DNA from: Natrinema thermotolerans DSM 11552 | GTDB taxonomy: Archaea; Halobacteriota; Halobacteria; Halobacteriales; Natrialbaceae | Direction of reading: 5' to 3' | Length of the DNA stretch: 64,000 bases | NCBI GenBank assembly: GCA_000337115.1 | Contig: AOIR01000059.1 | Coordinates: 256,960 to 320,959 of the forward strand | The notes under the pieces: generated by a model | Database searches by the model: none | What the model was told of the DNA's origin: nothing | What the model saw: only the letters and a program-made list of their open reading frames with translations | Shown: positions 1 through 8,581 of the stretch, one piece after another | Position numbering within the stretch: the stretch's first letter is position 1 | How the letters are laid out: every line of letters begins with the position of its first letter | Position numbers and translations under genes: made by a program

Positions 1-240
1 ACATTAAAGCTACGTTCAGCGGTAGGTCGGCGGCGTCACTCGAGGCGACTCGAGCGTCGATCCCCAGCCGGTCGCCCCGCTGACGATGTCGCCGTCCGTT
101 CCGAGGGGGAGGTCGCGGGCCGCGATCGATCGCGGCCGACCGGTCGGTCGGCAGCCGCCGCCCGTTCGAGTCAGTCGCGTCGCCTCGCAACCGCTCGGGC
201 TTTCAAAACACCTATGGATCACCGACCTGGGATTTTCGAT
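1..240. other. Left edge, no supported gene
   Basis: Open frames cross this stretch on both strands, as is usual in G+C-rich haloarchaeal DNA, but none has recognisable protein sequence. It probably contains the tail of an upstream intergenic region and the promoter of the epimerase gene that follows. Confidence 0.4.
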
Positions 241-1170
241 ATGACTCTGGACGATCGGACCGTTCTCGTCACCGGCGGGGCGGGATTCATCGGCTCGAAC
301 CTGGCGAACCACCTCGCCACGAACAACGACGTGACCGTCGTCGACGACCAGTATCTGGGCACGCCGGAGAACCTCGACGAGGACGTCGACTTCGTCGACG
401 CGAGCGTCCTCGAGGACGACCTGCCAACCGACGTCGACGTCGTCTTCCACCTCGCGGCGCTGTCGTCCTATGCGATGCACGAGGAGGACCCGACCACGGG
501 CGCTCGCGTGAACGTCGAGGGCTTCGTCAACGTGGTCGAACAGGCCAGACAGGACGGCTGTGACACGGTGGTCTACGCCTCGACGTCGTCGATCTACGGC
601 AGCCGTACCGAGCCCTCGCCCGAGGACATGGACGTGGGCGTCGACACCGGCTACGAGGCCTCGAAGCTCGCGCGGGAGCGCTACGGCGAGTACTTTGCGA
701 ACCACTACGACATGTCGATGGCCGGCATGCGCTTTTTCTCGGTGTATCAGGGCTACGGCGGCGCGGAGGAACACAAGGGCGAGTACGCCAACGTGATCGC
801 GCAGTTCGCCGACGACATCGCAAACGGCGAGTCGCCGGTCCTGTACGGCGACGGGACCCAGACCCGGGACTTCACCCACGTCTCCGACATCGTCCGCGGG
901 CTCGAGGGGGCCGCAGCGGCCGAACTCGACGGGATCTACAACCTCGGGACCGGCGAAGCCTACGACTTCGACACGGTCGTCGAGATGATCAACGACGAAC
1001 TCGGGACCGACGTCGAGCCCGAGTACGTCGAGAATCCCATCCCCGAGGATGTCTACGTGCATGACACCTGTGCCGACGCCTCGAAGATCCGCGAGGCGAT
1101 CGGCTGGGACCCACAGATCGACTTCGAGGAGGGGATCCGGCGGGTCTGTGCGCAGTACACTGACGAGTGA
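241..1170 (+). CDS. NAD-dependent epimerase/dehydratase, UDP-glucose 4-epimerase type
   Basis: This is a 309-residue extended short-chain dehydrogenase that probably interconverts nucleotide sugars (UDP-glucose/UDP-galactose type) for glycan or S-layer glycosylation. The N-terminal Rossmann motif GGAGFIG lies at residues 12-18. The catalytic set is visible as STS near 114-116 and YEASK with Tyr138 and Lys142. The length matches the family. I chose the ATG at 241 because the NAD-binding strand starts directly after it; an ATG nine codons upstream would add residues not typical of the family. No partner glycosylation genes lie within the window, so the sugar substrate cannot be assigned. Confidence 0.85.
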   Translation: MTLDDRTVLVTGGAGFIGSNLANHLATNNDVTVVDDQYLGTPENLDEDVDFVDASVLEDDLPTDVDVVFHLAALSSYAMHEEDPTTGARVNVEGFVNVVEQARQDGCDTVVYASTSSIYGSRTEPSPEDMDVGVDTGYEASKLARERYGEYFANHYDMSMAGMRFFSVYQGYGGAEEHKGEYANVIAQFADDIANGESPVLYGDGTQTRDFTHVSDIVRGLEGAAAAELDGIYNLGTGEAYDFDTVVEMINDELGTDVEPEYVENPIPEDVYVHDTCADASKIREAIGWDPQIDFEEGIRRVCAQYTDE

Positions 1171-1554
1171 CGAATCGCGGGGCTGTGATCTCCCGGAGTC
1201 CGATCGAGAACCCGCCGCCCCCTCGGTCGTCGCATCCGGCACGGATACGTTTCGTGCAACTAGTGAGTTGGTGAACCAATTGGGGGCGAGGACTACCCGC
1301 TATTCGAAATTGAATGCCGCAGTCGTTCGTATAGTACATCCGAAACCAACCATCTAGAGAGATAATTTATATTTGTAGTAAATATCTCCAGGACTGGTTG
1401 TGGTATCGATAGCGATCGGGCCGGCAAGCGAACGGATCAGCAGGAGTCGCTCGTCGACCCAACATCACCGCCAGTAACTATCACGGAAAACGATGTATGA
1501 GTCGGGTAGCACTCCTGCTAGGGGTTTTTACTATGGCACGCACATCCACACGAT
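1171..1554. other. Intergenic region upstream of ppc
   Basis: This 384-base gap has no gene that I can support. The middle part (about 1340-1390) is A+T-rich, unlike the flanking genes. The last 30 bases hold the ppc promoter. Confidence 0.5.
1525..1532 (+). promoter_or_regulatory. Putative TATA box of ppc
   Basis: The run TTTTTACT is centred about 26 bases before the ppc ATG, the spacing expected for a leaderless haloarchaeal transcript that begins at or next to the start codon. No Shine-Dalgarno sequence is needed or seen. Confidence 0.5.
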
Positions 1555-4245
1555 ATGCGACTTCACAACAGGAACGTCCGGCAGGACGTTCGCGAACTCG
1601 GGGCGTTGCTCGGCGACGTCCTCGAGGACCAGACTTCCCGACGCGCGTTCGAGACCGTCGAGTCCTGTCGCCGGACCGCGATCGAGTACCGGTCGGGCGA
1701 CCTCGAGTCCCGGGAGCCGCTGATCGCGGAACTCGAGGGACTGTCGCCCCACCAGCAACGGATCGTCGCCCGGGCGTTTACCACCTACTTCGAGTTGATC
1801 AACCTCGCCGAGGAGCGCGAGCGGGTCCGGACCATTCGGACCGCGTCTCAGGAGGGGACCCTCGAGGACAGCCTCGAGACCGCGGCCGCCGAGTTGGGCG
1901 AGGCCGACGTCGAGACTGTCCGGCAGGTACTCGACGACGTCCTGATCGAGCCGACGTTTACCGCCCACCCGACCGAGGCCCGTCGGAAGACGGTCAAGTC
2001 CAAACTGCGGGAGATTTCGACGTCGCTCGAGACCGTCGACGAGCGGCTGCTGACCGACAAGGAAGAGGGGCAGGTCTGGCGGGACGTCGACGCGGAGGTT
2101 ACGAGCCTCTGGCAAACGCCGCAGGTCCGCAATCGCCAGCCCGAACCCGAAGACGAGGCGCGCAACGTCCAGTGGTACCTCGAGAACACGCTGTTCGACG
2201 TGGTCGGCGAGGTCTACGACGAACTCGCCGACGCGATCGACGAGGAAGTCCCCGGCAGTCTCGAGATCCCGAAGCTCTTCGAGTTCCGGTCGTGGGCCGG
2301 CAGCGACCGCGACGGCAACCCCTACGTGACCCCCGAGGTCACCGCCAACACCCTCGAACGGCAGCGCTCGGTCGTCTTAGAGCAGTACCGCGATCAGCTC
2401 AAGCGCCTCTCCGGCGTGTTGAGCCAGGACGGCAGCCGGATCGACGCCGGCTCGGCGTTTCAGGCCTCGCTCGAGGAAGATCGCGAGCGGCTGCCGGGGA
2501 CCGCTCGGACGGCCGAGGAGCGCTACCCCGACGAGCCGTACCGACAGAAGCTCAAGTTGATGCGCGAGCGGCTCCGCCGGGTCGGCGACGTTCGCCCCGG
2601 CGGCTACGAGACGGTCGCGGGCCTGCGTGACGACCTCGCGGTCATCGCCGAGAGCCTCCGGGACAACGGGGCCGAAAGCGTCGTCGACGCCCACGTCGAT
2701 CCGATTCGGCGGCGGGTCGCAACCTTCGGCTTCTCGCTGGCGAGTCTGGACCTGCGGGATCACCAGCAGAAACACACCGACGCTATTGCCGAGGCCCTCG
2801 AGGCCGAAGGGATCGACTACCACGCCCTCTCGGAGGACGAGCGCGTCGAATTCCTGACCGACGCCGTCCTGCAGGACGAGCCCGTGATCGACCTCGAGCG
2901 GACGGCGGACCTCTCGGACGACGCCGCCCGCGTCCTCGACCTGTTCGATCGCCTCGCGGCGTGGCAAACGGAGTACGGGAGCAACGCGATCGACACCTAC
3001 TGCATCTCGATGACCGAAGAGCCGAGCCACGTCCTCGAGGTGCTGTTCCTCGCGGATCAGGCCGGCGTCGTCTCCCTGCCCGAACACTCGGGGATCGATA
3101 TCGTGCCGCTACTCGAGACGGAATACGCCCTCTCGGGGGCCCGCCGGATCATGGGGACGCTGTTCGAGAACGAGGCCTACGCGCAGGCGCTGGAGGCCCG
3201 CGGGCGGACCCAAGAGATCATGCTGGGGTACTCCGACTCGAACAAGGAGAACGGCTTTCTCGCGGCCAACTGGTCGCTGTACAAGAACCAGCGCCGGCTC
3301 GGCGAGATTTGCGACGATCACGACGTGACGATGCGGCTGTTTCACGGCCGCGGCGGCTCGATCTCGCGGGGCGGCGGCCCGATGAACGAGGCGCTGCTGG
3401 CCCTGCCCAACTCCACGGTCACGGGCCAGGTCAAGTTCACCGAGCAGGGCGAAGCCATCGCCGAGAAGTACGCCAACCCCCGCATCGCCGAGCGCAACAT
3501 CGAACAGATGCTCAACGCCCAACTGCGGGCGCGCAAGCAGGCGCTGGACCAGCCCGAGGAAGAGGTCCCCGAGGAGTGGGTCGACGCGATGGAAACGATG
3601 GCCGACGCCGCCCGCCGGGAGTACCGCGACCTCTTAGAGAGCGACGGGTTCGTCCGCTACTTCGAGCAGGCGACGCCGATCACCGTCATCGAGGATCTGG
3701 ATCTGGGCTCGCGGCCGGCCTCCCGCAGCGGCGAGCGCACGGTCGAGGACCTGCGGGCGATCCCGTGGGTGTTCTCCTGGACCCAGTCGCGGTGTATCCT
3801 CCCGGGCTGGTACGCGCTCGCGACGGGGATCGACGCCTACGTAGACGACGGCGGCTCGATGGAGACGCTCCAAGAGATGTACGAGGAGTGGCCGTTCTTC
3901 CGGACGACGCTGGACAACGCCGCGCTCTCGCTGTCCCGTACCGAACTCGAGATCGCCGAGCGCTACGCCGAAATGGCCGACGACGACCTCCGGGAGCGCT
4001 TTTTCCCCCGGGTGACCGACGAGTACGCGCGGGCAAGCGAGTTGATCACCGAGATCGGCCAGCGCGAACAGTTACACACCCGCGACTGGCTCGGCGAGAA
4101 CCTCGAGCGACGAAACCCCTACGTCGACCCGCTGAACATGCTTCAGGTCTACCTGCTCGACCGGACCCACCGGACCGACATCGAGGAGCGAACGCTGCGA
4201 CTGACGGTCAAGGGGATCGCGGCCGGGATGAAGAACACGGGGTAA
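1555..4245 (+). CDS. ppc: Phosphoenolpyruvate carboxylase
   Basis: This is an 896-residue bacterial-type PEP carboxylase. It converts PEP and bicarbonate to oxaloacetate in the cytoplasm as an anaplerotic step. The conserved catalytic histidine lies in FTAHPTEARRKT (His138). The PEP-site motif GYSDSNKENG is near residue 555, and the glycine-rich loop HGRGGSISRGGGP is near 600. The C-terminus ends KGIAAGMKNTG, which matches full-length enzymes (usually 870-970 residues). I chose this ATG because of its TATA box and because the conserved N-terminal helix begins at once. A phosphorylation serine near the N-terminus, as in plant enzymes, is not seen. Confidence 0.95.
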   Translation: MRLHNRNVRQDVRELGALLGDVLEDQTSRRAFETVESCRRTAIEYRSGDLESREPLIAELEGLSPHQQRIVARAFTTYFELINLAEERERVRTIRTASQEGTLEDSLETAAAELGEADVETVRQVLDDVLIEPTFTAHPTEARRKTVKSKLREISTSLETVDERLLTDKEEGQVWRDVDAEVTSLWQTPQVRNRQPEPEDEARNVQWYLENTLFDVVGEVYDELADAIDEEVPGSLEIPKLFEFRSWAGSDRDGNPYVTPEVTANTLERQRSVVLEQYRDQLKRLSGVLSQDGSRIDAGSAFQASLEEDRERLPGTARTAEERYPDEPYRQKLKLMRERLRRVGDVRPGGYETVAGLRDDLAVIAESLRDNGAESVVDAHVDPIRRRVATFGFSLASLDLRDHQQKHTDAIAEALEAEGIDYHALSEDERVEFLTDAVLQDEPVIDLERTADLSDDAARVLDLFDRLAAWQTEYGSNAIDTYCISMTEEPSHVLEVLFLADQAGVVSLPEHSGIDIVPLLETEYALSGARRIMGTLFENEAYAQALEARGRTQEIMLGYSDSNKENGFLAANWSLYKNQRRLGEICDDHDVTMRLFHGRGGSISRGGGPMNEALLALPNSTVTGQVKFTEQGEAIAEKYANPRIAERNIEQMLNAQLRARKQALDQPEEEVPEEWVDAMETMADAARREYRDLLESDGFVRYFEQATPITVIEDLDLGSRPASRSGERTVEDLRAIPWVFSWTQSRCILPGWYALATGIDAYVDDGGSMETLQEMYEEWPFFRTTLDNAALSLSRTELEIAERYAEMADDDLRERFFPRVTDEYARASELITEIGQREQLHTRDWLGENLERRNPYVDPLNMLQVYLLDRTHRTDIEERTLRLTVKGIAAGMKNTG

Positions 4246-4344
4246 CGCCGCTCGGCTCGAGGTGCCATCGCCCTCGGGCGAACCGTTCGCACGGAGCGAA
4301 AAAATCGAAACGGGTAAAAACGTCTCTCGAGTAGAGAGGAGTGA

Positions 4345-4429
4345 GCCGAGATAGCCTAGCCCGGCCAAGGCGGCAGATTCGAAATCTGCTGTCCTCACGG
4401 ACACGGGAGTTCGAATCTCCCTCTCGGCG
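4345..4429 (+). tRNA. tRNA-Ser (anticodon CGA)
   Basis: An 85-base cloverleaf can be folded. The acceptor arm GCCGAGA pairs with TCTCGGC, with a G discriminator. The anticodon stem GCAGA/TCTGC encloses the loop TTCGAAA with anticodon CGA, which reads UCG. A long variable arm (class II) and the T-arm sequence GTTCGAATC follow. The long variable arm and the anticodon identify serine. The 3' CCA is not encoded. A T-run directly follows and may terminate transcription. No intron is visible. Confidence 0.93.
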
Positions 4430-4576
4430 TTTTTGCGGCAGCAAAAAATAGTGAGCGGAGCGTAACGCTGCGCCACACAGAACAGCGAACGGCGAGACCA
4501 TGAGTATAACGACTCGTCCTACTCCTGAAAATACCGAGAGGGAGATGTCAACTGCCCGCTTACTACGCTCACTCTG

Positions 4577-4590
4577 ACGAGTTCGCTCGT
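4577..4590 (-). other. Small TTCG-loop hairpin beyond the tnpB 3' end
   Basis: ACGAG and CTCGT form a 5-bp stem closed by a TTCG tetraloop, eight bases beyond the larger hairpin that spans the tnpB stop. It may belong to the element's right end or to flanking DNA; the exact element boundary cannot be read here. Confidence 0.4.
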
Positions 4591-4598
4591 TAAGGGTT

Positions 4599-4619
4599 CC
4601 GTCAGACGTGGTCTGACGG
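4599..4619 (-). ncRNA. Terminal hairpin of a putative TnpB guide (omega/reRNA) scaffold
   Basis: A perfect 9-bp stem (CCGTCAGAC/GTCTGACGG, 3-base loop) spans the tnpB stop codon at the 3' end of the gene. TnpB guide RNAs characteristically overlap the 3' end of tnpB, finish with stem-loops at the transposon right end, and take their guide from the flanking DNA. The hairpin itself is seen in the sequence. Its role as the scaffold end is inference from the family. Confidence 0.5.
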
Positions 4620-5885
4620 CATACAGGCTGTGGGCCTGCGGTGGAGCTTGTCCGTGGACTTGACCTCGAATCCGTCGGGGTACGGGGTGTATCCCCGATT
4701 CGGCGTCACTGTCCCGGACTTCAGGGCGTATTGACTGACGCCCCTCCGACGTGAAGACTGTTGCTCACGACGGAGATACATATCGGCTACGTTCTTGGCA
4801 GCGTTGTAGTCAGCGTGATTCCGATTTCCGCACTTCTGACACTCAAACGAATCTCGTGTCGAGCGGTTGTCGTCGTGAATGAATCCGCACTCGGCACACC
4901 GCTTGCTGGTATGCTTCGGATTCGTCGTGTCTACGAACAACCCTGCCGCTTCGGCCTTGTATTCAACGTACTCGTAAAGACGGGCGAACGCCCATTCAGA
5001 GTGCCACGCCGCTCCAGACAGTCGTTCGCGGATGCCGTCTAACTCCTCGAAAGCGATGCCGTCACAGTCGTAGCGCAGGGCTTCCTCGACAATTCCGTTC
5101 GCCACGCTGTGCAGGACGTGTTTCACGTACTCGTCTTCCCGTCCGCTCACGGCTTCGAGTGTCCGATGGGCGTTCCGTGAGTCATGGTCCTGCAGATTAC
5201 CGCGAATACGCTCGAACTCCCGTCGGTTGTGGTTCAACTCTCCAGCCGAGAAGAACCGTGCCGTACTGGTGACGGCGATTTCGTTCACGCCGAGGTCGAC
5301 GCCAAGAACCGTTCCGTTCTCGGTCGCTTCGCCCTTGGTGTCGTGCTTTGGCTTCCGGAAGCCGAGGTGCAGGTACCAGCCGCCATCACGATAGTGAAGC
5401 GTAGATTCGGTGGGTTCCCACTCGTCGCTGTCGAGATACTGGTGTTGATAGCCGTCCTCGTTATCAGGGAGTTCGAGGTCTGCTCGAACTCGAGAGTGAT
5501 CTCCGTGCGTGGTGAGCGACACTCGTTCTTGGTCGGGGAAGAGGGTCATCGTCCGACTGTCGTAGGTGACGGTCGGGCTCGTATACGTGGGTTTACTCGC
5601 TTTCTTCCCGTCTTGACGACGGGAGATGCAGGATTTGATGTTCTCGGCAGCTTGGTGGCACGCGAGAATGGCGTGTTGGCTGCCGAGATCGGTGTTCTCC
5701 CGCACGTCGTCGTAGGCGAGTTGTTGTACGTCGGACTTGGAGTGACACCGCGTCCATGCTTTGTCAACGGCGGTTTGGCATCCTCGCTTCCACTCCGAGA
5801 CTGTCTCTCGGAGGAGTGGCTCGGCGGTAGAGGAGACGACTAACCGTGTGATGGCGGTTCGACGGTGGTAGTTGTCGTCCGACAC
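4602..5885 (-). CDS. tnpB: RNA-guided endonuclease TnpB, IS200/IS605 (IS1341-type) transposon
   Basis: This is a 427-residue OrfB/TnpB protein. All three RuvC-like catalytic acids appear present: Asp197 in GVDLGVNE, Glu280 in IAFEEL and Asp359 in HADYNAAKN. The treble-clef zinc finger has Cys330, Cys333, Cys349 and Cys352. Characterised TnpB proteins cut DNA under the guidance of an RNA made from the transposon right end, which favours retention of the element. No tnpA (Y1 transposase) lies next to it, so this copy would need TnpA in trans. It sits about 170 bases downstream of tRNA-Ser. The reading frame is full length, so it is probably active or recently active. Confidence 0.93.
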   Translation of the reverse strand: MSDDNYHRRTAITRLVVSSTAEPLLRETVSEWKRGCQTAVDKAWTRCHSKSDVQQLAYDDVRENTDLGSQHAILACHQAAENIKSCISRRQDGKKASKPTYTSPTVTYDSRTMTLFPDQERVSLTTHGDHSRVRADLELPDNEDGYQHQYLDSDEWEPTESTLHYRDGGWYLHLGFRKPKHDTKGEATENGTVLGVDLGVNEIAVTSTARFFSAGELNHNRREFERIRGNLQDHDSRNAHRTLEAVSGREDEYVKHVLHSVANGIVEEALRYDCDGIAFEELDGIRERLSGAAWHSEWAFARLYEYVEYKAEAAGLFVDTTNPKHTSKRCAECGFIHDDNRSTRDSFECQKCGNRNHADYNAAKNVADMYLRREQQSSRRRGVSQYALKSGTVTPNRGYTPYPDGFEVKSTDKLHRRPTACMPSDHV

Positions 5886-6572
5886 TACTCCCGATGTTGG
5901 TCCACTATCACTTAATGAGCGGTGGTTGCTGGTTCTTCCCCTCCCTACTGGTCCTCAGAACGTTTTGCGTTCTGCTATGCGAACGAGAACTCCGTCCTCG
6001 GTAACACTACTCACCCGCTTCACCCGTCCGATCACCTCTTGTGAAGTAATAGTCTCACCTCGAAAAGAACCCATACGCGGCGAGTTACAGCGCGAATAGT
6101 GCGAGACCGGAGGTTCCTCGGATCGAACACGCAACGTTGCCGTGCGAAGACAAAGTGAGAGAGGTTTCGACGTTGTTCTTACGCCATCCCTCGACCGTTT
6201 CGCGGCGACAAGACCAGTGAGCGATGCGTAGCGTACACGCCACGGGACACCGTCTTCGAGGGGGAGGGCAGCGACGCGACGGCGAGGCCGTGAGCGTAGC
6301 GAGCCTCCGCATCGTGAATCAGGGCGGGGAGGACAGTCTGCGGAAACGAGACTCGGGCGCGGAGGTCGTCCAAACTGCCACCGCCGGTTCGTGGTGATCG
6401 GACACTTCAATTCTCGAACCGCTCCCTCCGGCGGAAGTTCACGACACGTCCCGCTCCGGGAGCCGGCTACCCCGTCATTTGCAGGCTGGGTCTCTTTGCG
6501 AAGACTTGTGATAGGTGTGGGAACACGAGCCACAATGAACGGTACTCGAGCGACACCGGACCGGTGGGGACG
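5886..6572. other. Non-coding stretch upstream of tnpB and of the Fe-S gene
   Basis: This 687-base stretch has no gene I can support. Its left part (5886 to about 6100) should contain the left end of the TnpB element; a 6-bp stem with a 7-base loop lies at 5956-5974 (CAGAAC/GTTCTG). The part from 6180 to 6320 has the degenerate GAGCGTAGCGAGC-type sequence common in haloarchaeal gaps. The final bases hold the promoter of the Fe-S gene. Confidence 0.45.
5956..5974 (-). repeat. Inverted repeat, possible left-end hairpin of the TnpB element
   Basis: CAGAAC and GTTCTG flank a 7-base loop about 75 bases upstream of the tnpB start. IS200/IS605 elements carry a subterminal palindrome at each end that TnpA recognises. 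This hairpin is short and its assignment is tentative. Confidence 0.35.
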
Positions 6573-8231
6573 ATGAGTTTCGACGACGACACCTCGGACG
6601 ACGAGGCGTTTCACCCCCTCGGCGAGTCGTGGCAGGACGATCTCGAGGAGATGCTCGACGAGACCGAGTACGACACCGAACTCGGGATGGAGATGGGGAG
6701 AGACGCCATGCGGGTCACGAAGGGCGAACTCTCGGAAGAGGAGTTCCATGAGCGGTATCACGACGACGTGATGGCGGAGTTCGGCGAGGACGAACGGCCG
6801 ATTGCCAGTCCGGACGATGTGGACGGCAACGAGGATGGGATCGGGTCGACGCTGTTGGAATTCGCCAACGGCGACGGATCCCGTCGTGAGATGCTCAAAA
6901 AGACCGGGGCCGGGCTGGGGTTCGCGAGTCTCGGCTGGGGCGCGGTCGATCAGCAGGAGCCGGAACCTGCCGTCGAGGAAGCGGGAGAAGTCCAGGACGC
7001 AGACGAGGGAACCCAGTGGGGAATGACGATCGACCTCGAGAACTGTGACGGCTGTCTCGCCTGCGTAACGGCCTGCAATCAGGAACACAACTGGGACCAG
7101 GGGGCAAACTGGATGTACGTCCTCGCTTTCGAGGACGGCGCGGTCGAGTCCCCGGACCCCGATACCGTCGACGTCGATCCCGAGGACTGTGGAGACAACC
7201 CGGTCGTTCACGACTTCAACTACCTCGTCCGCCCGTGTCAGCACTGCACCGATGCGCCCTGCGAGAAGGTCTGTCCGACGACGGCCCGCCATACCCGCGA
7301 CAGAGGCGGGCTGGTGCTGACCGACTACGACGTCTGCATCGGCTGCCGGTACTGTCAGGTCGCCTGCCCGTACGGCGTTAACTACTTCCAGTGGGGGGAA
7401 CCGGAAACCGACGAGGACGAACTCAGTGCGGACATGGTCTATGACTATCGTGACCGGCGCGTCAGCAGTCGTGCCCCTCGCGGCGTCATGTCGAAGTGCG
7501 TCTTCGATCCCGCCCGTCAGGACGGCAACTTCGGCGAGGGCAACATCGGCACGAGCGCCTGCGAGGTCGCCTGCCCGCCGAACGTGATCCAGTTCGGCGA
7601 CAAGAACAACCCCGCGAGCGATCCCGAACGGTACAGGGAGAACCCGGCTCGATCGCGAACGATCATCAATCTGGATGCGGCGCTTCCGTCCGCGGATTCG
7701 GTTTCGTCGTCGCTCGAGGGCGTCAGCGGCGACCTGGACGCGGTCATCGATGCCGTCGACGAATTCACGAGGAGGCGAATCGCGCTCGCGACGGGGGTCC
7801 AAATTACCCAAGAGGAGTACGAGGAGGAAGCGCCGCCGGGCGATTCGCTCCCGGACAAGGAAGCGGGCATCCTCGAAGTCGTCAGCGCGATCGAAGAAAC
7901 CGGCCTCGACCTCGAAAGCGACGAGGTGCGCCGAGAACTCGGGCTGATGCCGGACCAGTTCGAGGGTCCGAGTCAGGACGTCCAGGTCGCCGACACGGCG
8001 GAGGTCGCCCAGGAATTGTTCGAGGATTACGTCAACGCGCCCCAAAACGAGTTCGAGTTGCTCGCGGATATCGGAACGAACCCGAACGTCGACTACCTCG
8101 GTCACCAACCCGGGCCCGAAGCTCATCAGGTCAGGGGGCCGGTTTCGTACGAGGACGTCGGAATGCTCGATACGCGCCAGAACGCCCTCGAGGAGGAGAC
8201 CGTCGGCCTCGGGCCGATCGACTCGTCTTGA
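6573..8231 (+). CDS. 4Fe-4S ferredoxin-type electron-transfer subunit (DmsB/NrfC/PsrB-like)
   Basis: This is a 552-residue iron-sulfur protein. Cysteine clusters occur at 158-168 (CDGCLACVTAC), 222-234 (CQHCTDAPCEKVC), 255-265 (CIGCRYCQVAC) and around 309-334, which fits the four [4Fe-4S] clusters of the DmsB/NrfC family. These proteins pass electrons between a molybdopterin or other catalytic subunit and a membrane quinol anchor. A very acidic 100-residue N-terminal region precedes an internal Tat-like segment (SRREMLKKTGAGLGF, 103-117). An extra C-terminal domain of about 200 residues lacks cysteines. The ATG at 6573 is preferred over a GTG three codons upstream. No catalytic or NrfD-type subunit is adjacent, which is odd for this family. 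Confidence 0.8.
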   Translation: MSFDDDTSDDEAFHPLGESWQDDLEEMLDETEYDTELGMEMGRDAMRVTKGELSEEEFHERYHDDVMAEFGEDERPIASPDDVDGNEDGIGSTLLEFANGDGSRREMLKKTGAGLGFASLGWGAVDQQEPEPAVEEAGEVQDADEGTQWGMTIDLENCDGCLACVTACNQEHNWDQGANWMYVLAFEDGAVESPDPDTVDVDPEDCGDNPVVHDFNYLVRPCQHCTDAPCEKVCPTTARHTRDRGGLVLTDYDVCIGCRYCQVACPYGVNYFQWGEPETDEDELSADMVYDYRDRRVSSRAPRGVMSKCVFDPARQDGNFGEGNIGTSACEVACPPNVIQFGDKNNPASDPERYRENPARSRTIINLDAALPSADSVSSSLEGVSGDLDAVIDAVDEFTRRRIALATGVQITQEEYEEEAPPGDSLPDKEAGILEVVSAIEETGLDLESDEVRRELGLMPDQFEGPSQDVQVADTAEVAQELFEDYVNAPQNEFELLADIGTNPNVDYLGHQPGPEAHQVRGPVSYEDVGMLDTRQNALEEETVGLGPIDSS

Positions 8232-8314
8232 CCTCCCCTCACCCCGATCGAGACGGCAGTCAGGGGCCGTTCGAAACCCCACGCATTCAAGCGACTCGAG
8301 CCGAACGGGCGACT

Positions 8315-8515
8315 ATGGACCGTCGAAAACGAGCGATCGTCGGCTCCCTCTGGATCGGGGTCGCGATCGTGATGGCGACGACCCTCGAGATCGGCGTCCC
8401 CACGTCTGCGAGCGCGGTCGCTCGCCTGTTCGTCGTCGCTGTCGCCCTGTTTCTGGCCGCCATCTACGCGCTCGACCCGTGGAACGTCGTGAGCGATCCG
8501 TTCCGGCAGGGCTAG
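8315..8515 (+). CDS. Small two-helix membrane protein
   Basis: This is a 66-residue protein of unknown function. A basic N-terminus (MDRRKRAIVG) leads into a first hydrophobic segment at about 8-27. A second one lies at about 34-52, and a polar tail follows. It starts 83 bases after the Fe-S gene in the same direction and could be cotranscribed with it, but two short helices are too few for a quinol-oxidising anchor. I do not recognise a family. Confidence 0.6.
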   Translation: MDRRKRAIVGSLWIGVAIVMATTLEIGVPTSASAVARLFVVAVALFLAAIYALDPWNVVSDPFRQG

Positions 8516-8581
8516 ACCAGCGCCGACGCCGTCGCTCTCCGGTGGATCGGACCGCGAGAACCGAGTCGGCCCCCGAACTCC

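Noticed and set aside
1497..4334. Long Arg/Pro-rich open frames overlapping ppc on both strands
   Set aside because: They are alternative-frame readings of a strongly conserved gene; their sequences are low in recognisable motifs and typical of high-G+C shadows.
6179..6373. Short minus-strand open frames between tnpB and the Fe-S gene
   Set aside because: They contain the degenerate GAGCGTAGCGAGC-type sequence common in haloarchaeal gaps and show no protein-like pattern.
5955..8282. A 775-residue minus-strand open frame over the Fe-S gene
   Set aside because: It runs antisense to the cysteine-cluster protein, has no domain I can recognise, and its composition (Arg, Leu, Val) is that of an antisense shadow.
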